The notes under the pieces are model-generated. The model did not search any database and was not told the DNA's origin. It worked only from the letters and a program-made list of their open reading frames with translations. From the NCBI GenBank assembly GCA_003105245.1, contig PQAI01000250.1, positions 1-6,275 of the forward strand: a stretch of DNA of 6,275 nt, read 5' to 3'. The DNA comes from Betaproteobacteria bacterium. GTDB lineage: Bacteria > Pseudomonadota > Gammaproteobacteria > Burkholderiales > Usitatibacteraceae. The stretch's first letter is position 1; each line of letters opens with the position of its first letter. The translations under genes were made by a program, and so were the position numbers. Shown in pieces: positions 6,158 to 6,275 of this stretch.

Positions 6158-6173
6158 AGCAATCGCCGTGCCC
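6158..6173 (-). promoter_or_regulatory. Putative sigma-54 (-24/-12) promoter of the NHL lipoprotein gene
   Basis: The minus strand reads GGGCACG-GCGA-TTGCT, matching 11 of 12 positions of TGGCACG-N4-TTGCW, with GG and GC 10 nt apart. The predicted start is near 6147, about 39 nt before the ATG at 6108. The position, orientation and spacing are all what a real promoter would need. It is the second such element in the window, and both point into this cluster. Confidence 0.6.
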
Positions 6174-6218
6174 GGCCGGGCCGGAAGGCCCGGATCTTGC
6201 ATCCGTGGCGCGGGCACG
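6167..6218. repeat. Nested inverted repeats in the divergent intergenic region
   Basis: Outer arms of 8 bp (CGTGCCCG at 6167-6174 and CGGGCACG at 6211-6218) enclose an inner perfect 7-bp hairpin (6176-6182 with 6187-6193) with a GGAA loop. The promoter-proximal outer arm coincides with the -24 box of the lipoprotein promoter. No T run follows, so it is not an intrinsic terminator. It could be a regulator-binding region shared by the divergent genes, or chance in G+C-rich DNA. Confidence 0.4.
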
Positions 6219-6237
6219 CCCCTTCGAGAGGAAACCG

Positions 6238-6275
6238 ATGCCCCACCCACGCCCCGGCCTCGCCCTCGCGGCCTT
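6238..6275 (+). CDS. Possible start of a divergent gene (partial, 12 codons visible)
   Basis: An ATG at 6238 is preceded by GAGAGG (6227-6232) at a suitable 5-nt distance. The visible residues, MPHPRPGLALAA, look like the basic and early hydrophobic part of a signal peptide. The frame remains open to the window edge. It would be transcribed away from the lipoprotein gene, sharing the 129-nt gap 6109-6237. With so few codons no function can be given, and it could still be a chance open frame. Confidence 0.45.
   Translation, partial: MPHPRPGLALAA

Noticed and set aside
6212..6227. Plus-strand sigma-54-like element (GGGCACG-N4-TTCGA) for the divergent gene.
   Set aside because: The essential GC of the -12 box is replaced by CG, and the predicted start would coincide with the ATG despite an existing ribosome site.
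3893..6250. Tetrahaem reading frame open upstream across the whole lipoprotein gene, suggesting a fusion.
   Set aside because: The upstream part is Arg/Pro-rich shadow sequence in another frame. The ATG at 4774 has a strong ribosome site and a signal peptide, and the lipoprotein gene explains the overlapped DNA.
1..6275. Search for tRNA or rRNA genes, CRISPR arrays, insertion sequences or attachment sites.
   Set aside because: None was seen. There are no spaced direct repeats, no transposase-like proteins, and the coding density leaves only short gaps.

Overview
The window is very G+C-rich, and almost all of it is one set of minus-strand genes for exported electron-transfer proteins. Every protein whose N-terminus is visible in the set starts with a signal peptide or a lipoprotein signal, and three are c-type cytochromes carrying eight CXXCH haem sites in total. 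This suggests a Gram-negative bacterium with extracellular or trans-outer-membrane electron transfer. A cytochrome c5-like protein, a parvulin chaperone and high G+C favour a proteobacterium (perhaps beta, possibly a deltaproteobacterial lineage), but the lineage is a guess.

Reading in the direction of transcription (from high to low coordinates): (1) 6108-4972, a lipoprotein with a six-bladed NHL-type beta-propeller; (2) 4774-3893, a secreted tetrahaem cytochrome that resembles the filament-forming OmcE family of Geobacter; (3) a strong intrinsic terminator at 3864-3834; (4) 3818-2796, a periplasmic SurA/PpiC-like parvulin prolyl isomerase; (5) 2799-847, a large outer-membrane beta-barrel whose GTG start overlaps the isomerase stop; (6) 830-375, a trihaem c7-type cytochrome; (7) 370 to beyond the window edge, a monohaem cytochrome c5-like protein. 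At the right edge a plus-strand gene with a good ribosome site appears to begin at 6238, divergent from the lipoprotein gene.

Two regulatory signals stand out. The lipoprotein gene and the tetrahaem gene are each preceded by a near-consensus sigma-54 (-24/-12) element with correct GG-to-GC spacing. In each case the -24 box is one arm of an inverted repeat whose other arm lies upstream. The terminator sits just before the isomerase gene with no room for a promoter after it, so the downstream genes probably depend on read-through or on a promoter inside the cytochrome gene.

Taken together, the cluster looks like a self-contained extracellular electron-transfer module. The monohaem and trihaem cytochromes would carry electrons in the periplasm, the beta-barrel would form the outer-membrane passage, the parvulin would help fold the barrel or the cytochrome, and the tetrahaem protein would be the surface conductor, possibly a polymeric cytochrome nanowire. 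The roles of the barrel and the beta-propeller are inferred from context.
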